DNA from: Adiantum capillus-veneris
Lineage: Eukaryota > Streptophyta > Polypodiopsida > Polypodiales > Pteridaceae
NCBI GenBank assembly: GCA_014529385.2
Contig: CM043943.1
Coordinates: 151,628,092-151,692,091, forward strand
Direction: 5' to 3'
Length of the DNA: 64,000 nucleotides
The position numbers and the translations under genes were made by a program. Below are positions 35,714 to 47,800 of this stretch, in pieces. Position 1 is the stretch's first letter. Each line of letters begins with the position of its first letter. Below the pieces are notes generated by a model. That model was given only the letters and a program-made list of their open reading frames with translations, had not been told where the DNA came from and made no database searches.

Positions 35714-36854
35714 GGAAGGGTGAACCCCTTGTATACATGGATAGGCATGTATAATGCAAGCAATGCCTCCAAGAGATGTGTCATGAACATATGGGGCATG
35801 CTCCTCACTTTGAGTGTCTATGAGAGGACAAAAGTGTCCATCATCTCGATGGTGTTTCTCTCTTATGTTGGAGGTGCATTTCCTTGCTCATTTTCAATGA
35901 CTTCTTCTTGTTGTATCCAAGTATGATAGAATGTGTTGTCTTTGTCCCTGTCCTTGCATGATAGTTTGTAAAGGGATTTGTGGGATAGTAACATCGCCAT
36001 GCACACAATCCTCCATAAATGCAAAGGGACTTGTACCATGACCTGGTCATTTGTGGAAGTATGCCATAGGTTGTATATCACATTGGCAATGATAATTTTG
36101 TGCAACCTTTTGACGTGCATGCACATGTGAGGAATGACTTGGGGATTCATGAAGACAAAAGTATGTGTCCCTTATCCTCATTAATTCTCCTGCCAAGCAA
36201 CATAGAAAACACCGAGCTCATAATTAGTGCATAAGTTTTTTCATTTTATTTACTCCCAAATGCAAGCATGAAATACCCTCAATGTAGTAATTAGAGTATT
36301 GCACCCAATATAGGGAAGTTTTTCGTTTTATTTGCTTCCAATTGCAAACATAAAATACCCTGTATACATCACAATATTGATTAGAGTAGTGCACCCCAAA
36401 TGAAGGAAGATAGAGTGCACATGAAATCAAAGCTTGTTAGATAGATCCTTTCTTAGCTTTATAGTGAAAGCATGTTTAAGTGGTACCACTTTTTGCACCT
36501 TTTGGTGGTACCACCAATAGCACTTAGGTGGAGGGAAATTCAACGTTTTTCAAATTTGGGAAAAGAGGGAGAGGAAAATTCTAAATTTGCATGCAATATA
36601 ATCTAGATGTATGCGAGCCATTATGGGGTGGAATGGGTCTCCTTTTTTTGAACTTAAAGTCATCATGGCCTAGACACTCCTTGTTCTCTTTCTCCTTTTC
36701 TCTCACACAACTAGCTTGTCACTCGGACACCCGCCTGTACCTGTGTGCTTGCTCTTCTCCCATAGCTCGTGCTCCCCCCATTGCATGTTGTAGCTATCAC
36801 ACTCTGCCCCCCATTGCACCCGCCGCGCTCTGTCATAGCCCTGGAAGAGATTTG
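35714..36854. other. Upstream part of the Helitron relic and AT-rich spacer
   Basis: Short minus-strand frames at 36150-35841 may be decayed upstream Helitron sequence, without a motif to prove it. A short repeat (GGGAAGTTTTTCGTTTTATTTGCTTCCAATTGCAAACATAAAATACCCT and a diverged copy) occurs near 36235 and 36310. Confidence 0.35.
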
Positions 36855-39800
36855 CCCCCATGGCCCCCAGTACAGAAGCAAAAAGTTAAGATTGCAGCAT
36901 CACCCTCTGTAGAGATGACTCCCAAAAAGAACACTCCCTCTAGGAAGCACAAAAACCTGACTCAGAGCATGGAGGTGGTACAGCACGCGGACCTTGCAAC
37001 AAACACCACAGCACAACAGACCCTCACAACAGCCACCACACAGCAGACCCTCGCAACACATGCGACACAGGAGACATCTTCAACAACCACGACACAGAAG
37101 TCTTGTGCAACCAACACGACATTGCAGAACCAACAACAAACACGACCACCGAAACTTCCCTCTCCAAATGCATGTTGTCGATTGAAAAATATGCTTGGAA
37201 AGGTGAGTTCTACATTGCGTTTGGGTCGTGTCTATGCGCCTCATGTCAATGCATGGCAAAAAACCCTATTTTCTAGCATTAGCTACAAATCATTTTTCTC
37301 CATGGCTTTGCTTACAACATCGGTGGAGTATTCGGTACTTTCCAGGTTTTGCTATTTTGTATGGTAGTTTCATGAGGAATATGGACTGAGCAGGGAGGTC
37401 AAGCTGCCCAAGGATCTAGCAGACAAGGACCTACCACCTGATGAATAGTGGTCAACAGTGTTCAAGGTGCTAGAGAAGAGAAGACTAAGATCTTCCTCCA
37501 CCACGTTCATGACCACCTTTACGATGCGTGCAGGCTTCTGTATCAGAAGCTCTACTAGGCTACCCCCTCCAACGTCGAGCTCATGATGAGGTCTGCAAGG
37601 AAGTTTGCATATGAATACTGCTATGCTGTCAAAGCAAACCCCGACAGCCATTAGATTTCATGGGTTTTGGTTGGGGAACAAGTATTAGAGTATGTCAAGA
37701 GCCAGAAAGGGGGGCTCAATTGGAAAATAAAGAAGTTTATGTCCAATTATGGCGTGAAGGAAGCCCCCACATTTGAAGGACTAATAGAGAATGTTGTGGA
37801 CGGTCCTGCGGCGTCTAGCCTCCCCCTACAACACATGTGGATAGCCTCTCAGCCCCTCTACACGCATGTGTGGATAATCTTGCCGATGACCTTGAGCAAA
37901 AGGCAGTGAAGGCATAAGAGAAGGTAAAGCCTACAAAGACAGTCCTGGCTGCAAAGCGGGACTTATGGTTGTGCAACGAAGGTACCTCCTCAGCTTGTGC
38001 ACCCATCACTGTAGAGGCGGAGAGCATCAAAGTGGAGGTGGAGAAACTGAAAGCCTCTCCAACAAAAAACGCAACTACAATTTCCAAAAAGGAGGCTAAA
38101 ATCGGAGCCCTTACAAGGGTACTCTCCAAGTCCTTTGGATTCAATGATGCTGCAAAGATGAAGGGGGAGATGTCAGCCATGCAGGTACTCCAATCTTCTC
38201 TGTCTTTAAAGTGTATAAAGTGCTAGAAAGTGCTAAAAGTGGTTGAGAGTGCTCACCTTTTAAGCACTTACAAGAACTTTCAGCTACCTACATGCTCTTG
38301 TAAGCACATGCAAACACCCGGAAATGCCTGCAAGTGCATGCAGGTGCATAAAAGTGGTTAAAAGTGCTTGTAAGTGCTAAAAAATGCTTGAGTATTTAGC
38401 ACTTGCAAACACTTTAAACCACTTGCAAGCACTTCCAAGCACTTTTAAACACCTACAAATGCCTGCAAGTGCTAAAAAGTGCCTAGCTTTTATGCACTTG
38501 CAAACACTTTGAACCACCTGCTGCTGCTGCAGGCACTTTAAAGCACTTTGAAGAAGTTTCAACCACTTGCAAACTCTTGCAAGTGCTTGAAGGTGCTTCA
38601 AAATGGTTAAAATTGCTTTCAAAGTGCTTAAAAGTGCTTTCTGCAATCACTTCAAAGCACTTTTAACCACTTTTAAGACCCTCCAAGCACTGGTAAGATT
38701 TTGTAGGTGGTTGAAAGTGATTCAAAGTGCTAAAAAGAGCTTCCAAGTGCTAGCAAGTTCCTTTCAAAGTGATGCAAGTGGATAGATTGAGCACCTGCAA
38801 GTACTTCCAAGCACTTTTAAACACCTACAAATGCCTGCAAGTGCTAAAAAGTGCCTAACTTTTATGCACTTGCAAGCACTTTGAAACACCTGCAGTCACA
38901 TTAAATCACTTTGAAATACTTTCAACCACTTGCAAAGTCTTGCAAGTGCTTGAAGGTGCTTAAAAATGCTCCAAAATACTTTCAAAGTGCTTAAAGATTT
39001 GTTCTGCAATCACTTCAGAGCACTATTAAGCACTTTAAAGAAATTTTAACCATTTTTAAATCCTTGCAAGCATTTGCAAGAGTTTGCAAGTGGTTGAAAC
39101 TGCTTCAAAGTGCTAAAAAGAGCTTCCAAGTGCTAGCAAGTGCTGCAAGTGGACAAATATAGCACTTGCAGGCACTTGCAAGTGTTTACAAGTACTTGAA
39201 TGTTCCAGCAACAGTGCTCCAAGGTGCTTGCAAGTGCCTGCTGCTAGGGCCTGCATGTCCCCCATCATGGTTGGTTGTGCAATAATCTTCCTTTTTTTTT
39301 CATTTTGTACAGAAAATATTTCAGGAAATAGACAAGGATCTTGGTGAGTTCAGATTGCAGGCTTCCTTCATGAAGAGGTCCAGCAAGTCCATGAAAAGAG
39401 AGGGAAGGGCCCTTCTAGTGCCCACTCCACCCTCCAAGTATAAAGTTAGTGTGGATACTCCTTTATTGTTTGGAAATTGTGTGGCATGTGGTCAAGAACT
39501 GTCGGGAAAATATGTGGCATGTGTCTTTCAGCTACCATGTGCCCACATATACCATCTGTTCTGCTTTTTAGTGGTCAGCGTGACTGATCCCAAGTGTGTT
39601 GTACCAGACTGTAAATGGGAGATACCCCATATAGCAAGATGTTGGGCACGTGGGAATTCTTATGAGGAGCTTGAAGGTAGGTTGGTCATTTTATACAATA
39701 GAGCTTATGCTAATCTGTTGTGGATACTAATTGTGTGCATTGGTTTAATTGAGCTAGTGGTGGCTGAGAAAGAAGCTTCCACATTGTCCATGCACGCTGT

Positions 39801-40170
39801 GGATGAGGTCTTTGACCTTGATGCCATGTTGCTAAAGTACAAGAACTTTGAGGGTTGGAAAACTGTTGAGGATGGTGACGGATACATTTTTGAAGGAGAC
39901 AGATCCGTCCGCAAGCAACCAAGGTAATGTCAATTTTGTATATATGTCTCCTCCTTGTCTGACTCATGGTCACCGCATTCATGGTACCGATGCCTGTAAG
40001 GAGGACAATGTAGTGGAGGTAGAGGATCCTAAAATACAATCAACCCTACAATTTGTAGCAGTGGAGATGCGAAATAAGAGAAAGAAGCACATGGAGGACG
40101 AATTGTCCCAGGACCCCAAAAAGAGTACTGGCTTACTCTCCCCAAAAACCAAAGCATGCAAGAAGCTCTA
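36855..40170 (+). pseudogene. RING-like zinc-finger protein gene relic with minisatellite intron
   Basis: A spliced plus-strand gene can be traced. Exon 1 (about 36855-37202) is Thr/Gln-rich and ends AAG|GTGAGT. Exon 2 starts near 37368 (FHEEYGLSREVKLP) and continues, through frameshifts and stops (TAG near 37447, TAG near 37557), to CAG|GTACTC at 38184. Exon 3 starts at 39313 after TTTTGTACAG and keeps the frame. Exon 3 carries CVACGQEL-(x)n-LPCAHIYHLFC-(x)n-CVVPDC, a RING-like arrangement of Cys and His that would bind two zincs, as in E3 ubiquitin ligases. The 1.1-kb intron is filled with the AAGTGCTT minisatellite. The frame after 39927 continues to 40170 in another register with a lysine-rich end. 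Identity beyond the zinc finger is unknown. Confidence 0.5.
38200..39250. repeat. AAGTGCTT-type minisatellite, block A (intronic)
   Basis: Variants of AAGTGCTTGCAAGTGCTT and its complement AAGCACTTGCAAGCACTT fill about 1 kb. Both orientations alternate in blocks, so the array can fold on itself. A longer unit of about 400 bp (TTTTATGCACTTGCAA...GCAAGTGCT) is also repeated, at about 38400 and 38800. Confidence 0.92.
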
Positions 40171-40382
40171 GCTTCTTGCAGCTTTATTTCTTTTTTTTTC
40201 ATGCTATCCTTTTTAGATTGCAGATTTGTATCTTGTTTCTCGGCAATATAAATTTAAGTATTCTCTCTTAGTTTCTATCCATTGTGCTCTGTAGTTAAAC
40301 TCATGTGGTTGGCTTAAAACCCCCACCGCCCACTGATAAGGGAGAGCACATTGATCGTCAGCTTCCTTGCTACGAACCAATG

Positions 40383-41033
40383 TCTTGCTTCCCATTCCAT
40401 AAAGATTTGGCAGTAATTGTAGACTTCAACAATGTGCTTGCTTGTGTGCATGATAAGCGCGAAGGATTGGAATCCCAGATTTAAACATGTTATACTTTGA
40501 CAAAGTAAAGGGGGATGATAACGTCACCTGTGTATAGAACGATGCATAATTATTCTTGCTTGGACTCAGCCAAATAGCAAAGACTTTTATGTGGTTGTCG
40601 TGTGCTTTCGACAATCTTGAGAAGGGTATGGAAAAGTGCATATCTTAGTTCAAGCCTTGTCTGAGTAGGTAGCTGGCACAGAACTGTTGCCATGTTAGCA
40701 GTTGGAAATATGGAAACCCCCCAAAGAAAATGTTTTTCAAAAAACTAGAAACCTTTTGGCACCTCTTTCCTAAGTTCAATAAGTCTAACACTTTACTGTT
40801 GGATGATTCCCTTTATAAGATGTACTTCGATGATCTTAGTAACTTTCTCATTCTGCTTGGGATAGAAAACCAAATTGAGAGGTAGTGGGAAAATTTCCTC
40901 AAGGAGGATGTTGCCTCATTTATAATGCAATGAATTGAGACTGCTGAGAGAGCCAAGATTATCAGGGAATGTCCATTTGATGACAGGAAGGATGAACTTG
41001 CACAATTGGACTAGGATCTGGCACATAGAAAAG
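40383..41033 (+). pseudogene. FCP1/NIF-type phosphatase domain relic
   Basis: FCP1-homology phosphatases dephosphorylate the RNA polymerase II tail or similar serine phosphates. The start has DLAVIVDFNNVLACVHDKRE (about 40410-40470), like the DLDxTL-type catalytic entry of the family, but the canonical DxDxT is not preserved. The C-terminal half reads PPKKMFFKKLETFWHLFP, then SNTLLLDDSLYKMYF (about 40775-40825) and a tail with WENFLKEDVASFIMQ, in the family order. Stops (TAG near 40886, TGA near 40933, TAG near 41010) and loss of the central part show decay. It follows the RING-like gene on the same strand. Confidence 0.6.
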
Positions 41034-41245
41034 TATAGGCACAGCAAAAACCAAAAAAACCACCTCTAGCAACCAATTATAAGCGGCCAGGTTGGTAAGA
41101 ATGGTCAGAGCAGTCTTCTAACTAACTGACTTTACTCCTTGAAAAATCTAACTCCTTGTAAATAAAATTGTTCTTGTATCTAAACCTAAATATACTATGA
41201 AGAATTATGCAAATCAAATGTTTTTGTTGCTGTCAACTGGATTGG
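41034..41245. other. Short spacer before the minisatellite
   Basis: No gene or repeat recognised. Confidence 0.4.
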
Positions 41246-41791
41246 GTGTTAAGTGTTGGTTAAGTGGTCAAGTGGTTCAAAGTGTTGTCCAAGTGGAACA
41301 AAGTGCTTGCAAGTGCTGGTCAGGTGGTCCAAAGTGGTCCAAAGGGCTGGTCAAGTGGTTGTTAAGTGGTGGTCAATTAGTACAAAGTGTTGTCCAAGTG
41401 GTTCAGGGGGTTGTTCAAGTGGTTCAAAGTGTTGGTCAGGTGGTTCAAAGTGCTTTTCAAGTGGTATAAAGTGTTGGCCAAGTGGTTCAGGGGGGTTTTC
41501 AAGTGGTTCAAGGGGCTTTTCAAGTGGTATAAAGTGCTTAAAAGTGCTGGTCAGGTGGTCCAAAGAGCTGGTCAAGTTTTTTAGGGGGCTGGTAAATGGT
41601 GGTCAAATGGAACAAAGTGCTGTCCAAGTGGTTCATGGGGTTGGACAAGTGGTTAAAAGCGTTGATCGGGTGGTTCAAAGTGCTTGTTAAGTGGTATAAA
41701 TTGCTAGCCAAGTGGTTCATCGTGCTTGTCAAGTAGTATAAAGTGCTTAAAAGTGTTGGTCAGGTGGTTCAAAGGGTTGGTCAGGTGGTCC
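41246..41791. repeat. AAGTGCTT/GGTGGTCC minisatellite, block B left part
   Basis: Units such as GGTCAGGTGGTTCAAAGTGCT and CAAGTGGTATAAAGTGCT are repeated with variation. The same sequence type resumes at 51101, on the other side of the inverted-repeat element. Confidence 0.9.
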
Positions 41792-41961
41792 TAAGCATTA
41801 GGAAAAATATGAACCCTCTAGGGGCCCTTTGGGATTAAGGTTAATTAGAGGTCAGCCAATGAGAAGAGGGTGGTGGACACACTCTATGCCCTCAAAAATG
41901 TAGGGGGACAAAGTAGTCTTACACTTCTTAAATGGGCTCTTACCTAGTGAGAAGGTGGGGT

Positions 41962-41981
41962 GGGGGGGGGGGGGGGGGGGG
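41962..41981. repeat. Poly-G tract
   Basis: A run of 20 G preceded by GGGGT. Such long runs are G-quadruplex-prone and error-prone in sequencing. Confidence 0.9.
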
Positions 41982-42528
41982 ACCATATGGAACCTCTAAC
42001 TTCCTCCTTTTTGATCCGGTTCTGAAAAAATCCTAAAAATTTGAAAATTTTCAAAATTTTCAAAACTCAAATTTCATCTTCTGAAAACCCCCCTAAAACT
42101 ATTTTATGGTCAAAAAAGCATTTTTTGATCTCAAAAAGTCAAAACGTGCATCCAAAAACCCTAAAATTCAAATTTTTTAAAAAACTTTTGAAAAATCTTT
42201 TTTTGCTATCCAGAGCTCCCCCAAAAGTAGTTATTAGGCAAAAAGTGATTTTCTCTCTCTAGAACCCCTTTTCCAACCCCTCCTTGGTTGCAAGCATCAC
42301 ACTCATCCTCTACTCCAACACTCTCTCTCTCTACACCATCTCCATTGCTGCAGCAAGGAAGCTCCTCTCTCCTCCCCTACCACCTTCCATTGCCACACCA
42401 AGCAAGGGTTATCCACCTTCTCCTCCCATTGCCACAAGGGTTAACCACCTTCTCATATCACTTTATCCCACCTATATTGTACCAACAAGCAAGGTCCTTC
42501 TCCTCCTCCTAGTTTTCTTTGCTCAACC

Positions 42529-43893
42529 ATGGTCAACTCTACTTCGCAAAGGCGGCCAAAGGATGAGGTCATAGCAGTTGCATGCCACATCACTAGAGGT
42601 GTAGATGATGAGTGGGTGCCACAAGAGTTCACCAAAGGTGCTTGGGTATGCATGCAACCATCTGCTATTGGCCCTCATCGTGTGCGGAATCGTGCAAACT
42701 TGGATCTTCATTGGAAAGGAAAGCTCCTTGGCTTAAAGAACCGCAAAGACAAGGGGACTGTAGCCATTGTGCGACATGTTTTCTCAATGTCAACCATGCA
42801 CTTGCAACAACCACCTCGATTTCCAACACATTTTAAGTACATGTTTTGAGAATACAAAGCTAGGTGTGAAATCACAGTGTAATGTTATTATGGATTCATA
42901 CTTAACATTTGTCATGCATTTATAGTCATATTTCCATCCACGTTGGTGGAGGAGCATCCACTACATAGTCTCTCCGATACATTCAATTCTATACATGCGG
43001 ATATTGGAGCAATAATGTTCCCACATCTTTGCCCAACCAAACTGGTTCAAAGAAGGATTTTCTTCTATTCTCACTCCTATATTGTCCCTACTTCTACACA
43101 AGCGTTTGGAACGCTTGAACCCATCAAAGTAACTTCCTTATTGAGTATGGAGTGGCCGGTCCCAGATTTGTGGTCGGTAGCATCTTTCAAGCAAAAGATG
43201 ATAACGGATGTCCAAAACTCTTTGAAATACTCTAAAGCTTCTAGGTCTATGGGCTTGAGTTGGTGTTTGCCTATTCATTGTTTTGTACACATTTTTAAAG
43301 AGTTTGGATTTGTGGAGACTACCACAATGCTTGTATGTAAAGATACGCATTACGAGGAATTAGGAAGTCTTTTAGAAGAGGACTGGGGTTTTGTGGAGGG
43401 CATGCACAACGGGGACCGGTACCGTTGTAAGGTTGGAGCTTCAGGTATTGGAATGCACTATTTGAAATCCCGCACCTCCTTGTACATACGATTTCACTAT
43501 GATCGTTGGATGTGCAAGCTTGGAGTGTGGAATCCCTTACAGAGTGTAGACGGCGCTATTGCAAGCTTTGACATTGCAGTGAAGATGCCCAACGATGCTT
43601 TGGAGGCAGTCCAAGTGAACAAGCATTGGACTCTCAGTAATGTTCGAGAACATTTGGTTAGTATGGGTTTTAAGGCCCTTCAACAAGCACAATTTCGTTT
43701 ACAGGGTCACAAGGTGAGAATCCTTCCACCACATTTTCAATACATCATGGTTTGTCGATCATTGGATGCTTATTGTAATGAATGTCCGCAGATTGGGAAG
43801 AGAATGGAAGACAAATTGAAGGTCGAGGAGGACTGGGCGAGCCCCTTGTTTGCAGCCAAGCAAACACTTTATGGTCTTCAAATCCCCACCTAA
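42529..43893 (+). CDS. Gene A of the inverted-repeat element, unknown function
   Basis: Two plus-strand coding blocks: 42529-42849 (106 codons from ATG, basic, with VPQEFTKGAWVCMQ) and about 42926-43893 (up to 322 codons), ending with TAA at 43891-43893. An acceptor TTTATAG lies just before the second block, and donor-like GT sites lie near the end of the first, but the reading phase across the junction does not resolve cleanly. Either an intron border is missed or one small indel has occurred. The second block looks like a globular protein (LYIRFHYDRWMCKLGVWNPLQ, then MVCRSLDAYCNEC) without any motif I know. The stop is three bases from the stop of gene B on the other strand. Function unknown. 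Confidence 0.5.
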
Positions 43894-44094
43894 GTGTCAC
43901 TCCACATCATAACTAGCAAAACCCTCAATCTCCAACTTCTGACCTGCAATTTGGGAGTGTATTACTTCTGTGATCCATGGAGTTCTCTCAAAAATCCATG
44001 AAAGTACTCTATAAGTCTCTTTGGGCACCTGAATAGCACCCAACCACCAAATGTCTTTCTCTGATTGCACGCTAAAAGATGGGGTGGGAGATGG

Positions 44095-44855
44095 TGTTAG
44101 GAAATAAGACGTAGCTAAATAGATTTTTGAGTAGATTACTTAATGGAGAGAAATAGATTTCACACACAAGAGATTATAGAGTAGAGAGAGAGAGAGAGAG
44201 TACACACGATATACGTGGTTCACCCAATGTGGGCTACGTCCACAGGAAAGCAGCCACTCAATGGCTTTAGCACTTCAAAAGAAGAAGTAGTTTACAAAGG
44301 GATTAAACCCTTGATAGAGCTCCCGCCTTGCTTCACTCTCACCACCTCACACTCACCTTGTTGCATCAACTTCACACTATGAAATGTGTGTAGAAATGGA
44401 CTCCTTTTATAGGCCAAAAGGGCTGCCATCTCTTATGAGAGGCAGCCATGTGTAGCCGCCCTTGTGCGAATAAGTCCAAATCGGACCCTCCAATCCGCCC
44501 ATGTGTGGCCGCCCTTGAGAAGACAAGTCCGCTTTTGAACTCGGACACCGGCCATTGAATTCGGCCACTAGCCACCGGCCATTGACTTCCGGCCACCGGC
44601 CACCAGCCATTGGCTTCCTACCACCGGCCATCGGCCATTAACTACCGGCCACCGGCCAACCGACCGGTTGTTTTCTGACCACTTTCCTGCCGCCGTCCGG
44701 CCGTAATATTCCGGCGATTCTTGTCCGTGAAAATTTTGGTTTCCGGTGAGTGATTTTCCTTCACGCACGATGGCTTCTCCTCATAATGGGGGCCTTACAA
44801 ATGTGCGCTTTTACCACAGAAAATTACAAGGGTAAATCAGGCTCCATACTTAACA
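44095..44855 (-). repeat. 3' LTR of copia 1
   Basis: 761 bp. It differs from the 5' LTR by about a dozen substitutions, a shorter GA run (about 44187-44200) and about 85 extra bases of CCGGCCA-type minisatellite (about 44540-44660). Confidence 0.95.
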
Positions 44856-44880
44856 ATCTCCCACTTGGAGACTGATCTCC
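44856..44880 (-). other. Polypurine tract of copia 1
   Basis: Adjacent to the 3' LTR the minus strand reads CTCCAAGTGGGAGAT, a purine-rich primer for plus-strand DNA synthesis. Confidence 0.7.
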
Positions 44881-47800
44881 AAACCAAACCTGTGACTGCT
44901 TTCCATTCTGGCTTCTTGACCTTGAATCCCAATTGAAGATGAGCAAAAGCTCAACTTCTCCTTGTTGACCACCTTTGTAAACATGTCTGCAGGATTTTCA
45001 CTTGTATGCACCTTTTCTAGCTTTAGCTGTCCCTCTTCCAAAAGAGTGCGTATGAAGTGATATCTCACCTCAATGTGCTTTGTCCTTGAATGAAAGGCTG
45101 AGTTCTTCGCAAGATGGATAGCGCTTTGGCTATCACTGTACAAGACACAATTGTCTTGTTTGAATCCAAGCTCTTCTAAGAATTTGTGAAGCCACAGAAT
45201 TTCTTTGCTTGCCTCCGTCATTGCTACATACTCTGCTTACGTCGTAGAAAGTGAAACCACTTTCTACAGCTTTGAAGCCTAGCTTACTGCTGTGCCTCCA
45301 ACCGTGAACACATAGCCAGTAGTGCTCCTTCGAGTATCTTTGTCACCTGCCATATTTGCATCAGCATACCCTTCTAGAAAAATATCAGTTCCTCCAAAAT
45401 ACAAAGCATTTTTTGTTGTCCCTTTTAGATACATAAGTATCCACTTCACAACTTGCCAATACTCTTTACCTGGGTTGTCCATGAACCTACTCACAACTCC
45501 CACTGCATGTGCAATGTCTGGTCTTGTCCAGACCATAGCATACATTAGAGAACCTACTGCTGCAGCATATGGAACTTTAGACTTATAGGCTATCTCCTCT
45601 TGTGTCTTTGGACACATATCCTTCGTTAGTTTAAAATGACCAGCCAAAGGTGTAGAAACTGGTTTTGCATTTTGCATTGCAAACCTTTCTAGTACCTTCT
45701 TGATGTAATCTTCTTGAGATAGCTTTATTGTCTTCTTCGTCCTGTCCCTTGATATTTTCATACCAAGTATCCTCTTTGCATCACCTAAATCTTTCATTGA
45801 AAAAGATTTGTACAACTCCTCTTTTAGGTCTTTGATGTCTTGCATGTTAGCACTTGCAATCAACATGTCATCAACATACAACATTAGGATGATGAATTTC
45901 CCATCTCCCAAATTCTTCGTGTAGACGCAATGATCCGAGTTGCATCTTGTGAATCCATGATCCAACATCCATCGATCAAACTTCAAGTACCATTGTCTTG
46001 ATGCTTGCTTTAAACCATACAAGCTCTTCTTTAATCTGCAAACCATTTTCTCCTTACCTTTTACTTCATACCCCTTTGGTTGAAGCATGTAGATTTCCTC
46101 CTCTAAGTCACCGTGAGGGAATGCCGTATTTACATCCATTTGCTCGAGATTTAGATCATGAGCAGCCACAAGGCTTAAGACAAGCCTAATTGAGTTCATT
46201 TTTACAACATGAGAAAATATTTCATTGAATTCAATACCTTTCTTTTGAGAAAACCCTTTTACCACAAGCCTAGACTTATACCTTTTCTTCCCACCTTCTT
46301 CTTCCTTCAGCTTGTACACCCATTTGTTTTGAAGTGTCCGCTTAACTTTAGGCAACTCAACCAACTCCCATGTTTGGTTGCGATGTAGTGAGTCCATCTC
46401 CACTTGCATGCTCTTCGTCCATTCTTCTTTGGATTCATGCTGCATAGCTTCTTCGTATGATTCTAGGTCTCCAGAATCTGAGATCAAGAGATGGTTGAAG
46501 GAAGGAACAAACCTTTCTGGAGGTCTACTTGCTCTTGTAGATATTTGGGGAATAGGTTGAGGCTCCTCATTTGGTTGACATTGTTGCACATTGTCACCGT
46601 TTGCAGTCCTTGAGTCTTCACCATCCTCAAGCTCCATGTACTCATCACCTATTTCTTTTGTTTGTTTTCTTTCCAAGTAATCTTTGTACATATTTTGTTC
46701 GTTAAAAATTACATCCCTACTCCTTAAGATTTTACCATCTTCAGGATTCCATAGGCTATACCCAAAGTCTCCTTCTCCATAGCCAATGAAGAAACACTTT
46801 TTGGACTTTGCATCTAACTTTGATCTTAGTCTTCTATCTATGTGCATGAAAGCCTCACACCCAAACACTTTGAGAAATGCATAATTCACCGGTTTACCTG
46901 TCCATGCCTCTTCTGGAACTCCCCCATCCAATGCCGTTGAGGGTGACCGATTGATTAAGTACACAGACGTACTTACAGCTTCCGCCCAAAGCTCAAGCGG
47001 TAGGCCTGCATGTAGCCGCATGCTTCATGCTCGTTCCATGATTGTCCTGTTCATCCTTTCCGAAATCCCATTTTGTTGAGGTGTCCTTGGGGTAGTCCTT
47101 TGCCTCCGAATGCCATTGCTAGCACAAAAGCTTTCAAAAGCTTGGCTGCAATATTCGCCTCCATTGTCGGATCTGAGGCATTTAAGCTTGGTACCTGTTT
47201 CATTCTCCACAAAGGCTTTCCACCTTTGAAATATGGAAAATACATCGGATTTATTCTTCATGACATAAACCCATGTTTTTCTAGTCGCATCGTCTATGAA
47301 TGTTACATAGTACAATGAGCCACCAAGTGATGGTGTACTTGCAGGACCCCAAACATCAGAATGAACCAACTCAAGTTTTTTATTTTTTCTTTCATTTTCT
47401 AATTTTTGAAATTTTACCCTCTTTTGTTTACCATAAACACAATCTTCACAGAACTCTAAGTCCACTTCTTTCAAACCTGGTAGAAGCTTCTTTGTTTGAA
47501 GGATTTGCATTCCTTTGGCACTCATATGCCCAAGTCGGTAGTGCCACACCGCACTGTCAACTTCTGTAGTTGCTGCACAAGTTGAAGGTTGCATGCTAAC
47601 AGTACACAAGTAAAGTGTACCGACTTCCATTCATTTCCGTTAGCAGTTTTGACAAAAACTGTACCTTTGCCGACAATCTCACAAGCTTCATCATCTCCTA
47701 AGTATACATACCCAAAATTACCTTTGGTGTAGTCTTGGAAATGTTGCTTGTGTGGTGTCGCATGGAATGAAGCCCCGGAATCTACTATCCAGGAATTAGA

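Noticed and set aside
32260-36430. Exact termini for the RepHel-bearing Helitron
   Set aside because: No TCTATACTAC-like start or hairpin plus CTRR end could be placed on either side of the relic.
41784-41791. GGTGGTCC as definite proof of an 8-bp target duplication
   Set aside because: The host minisatellite contains this octamer repeatedly, so the match could be chance; retained only as a candidate.
41962-41981. Poly-G tract as a functional element
   Set aside because: Homopolymer of this length is more likely slippage or a sequencing artefact.
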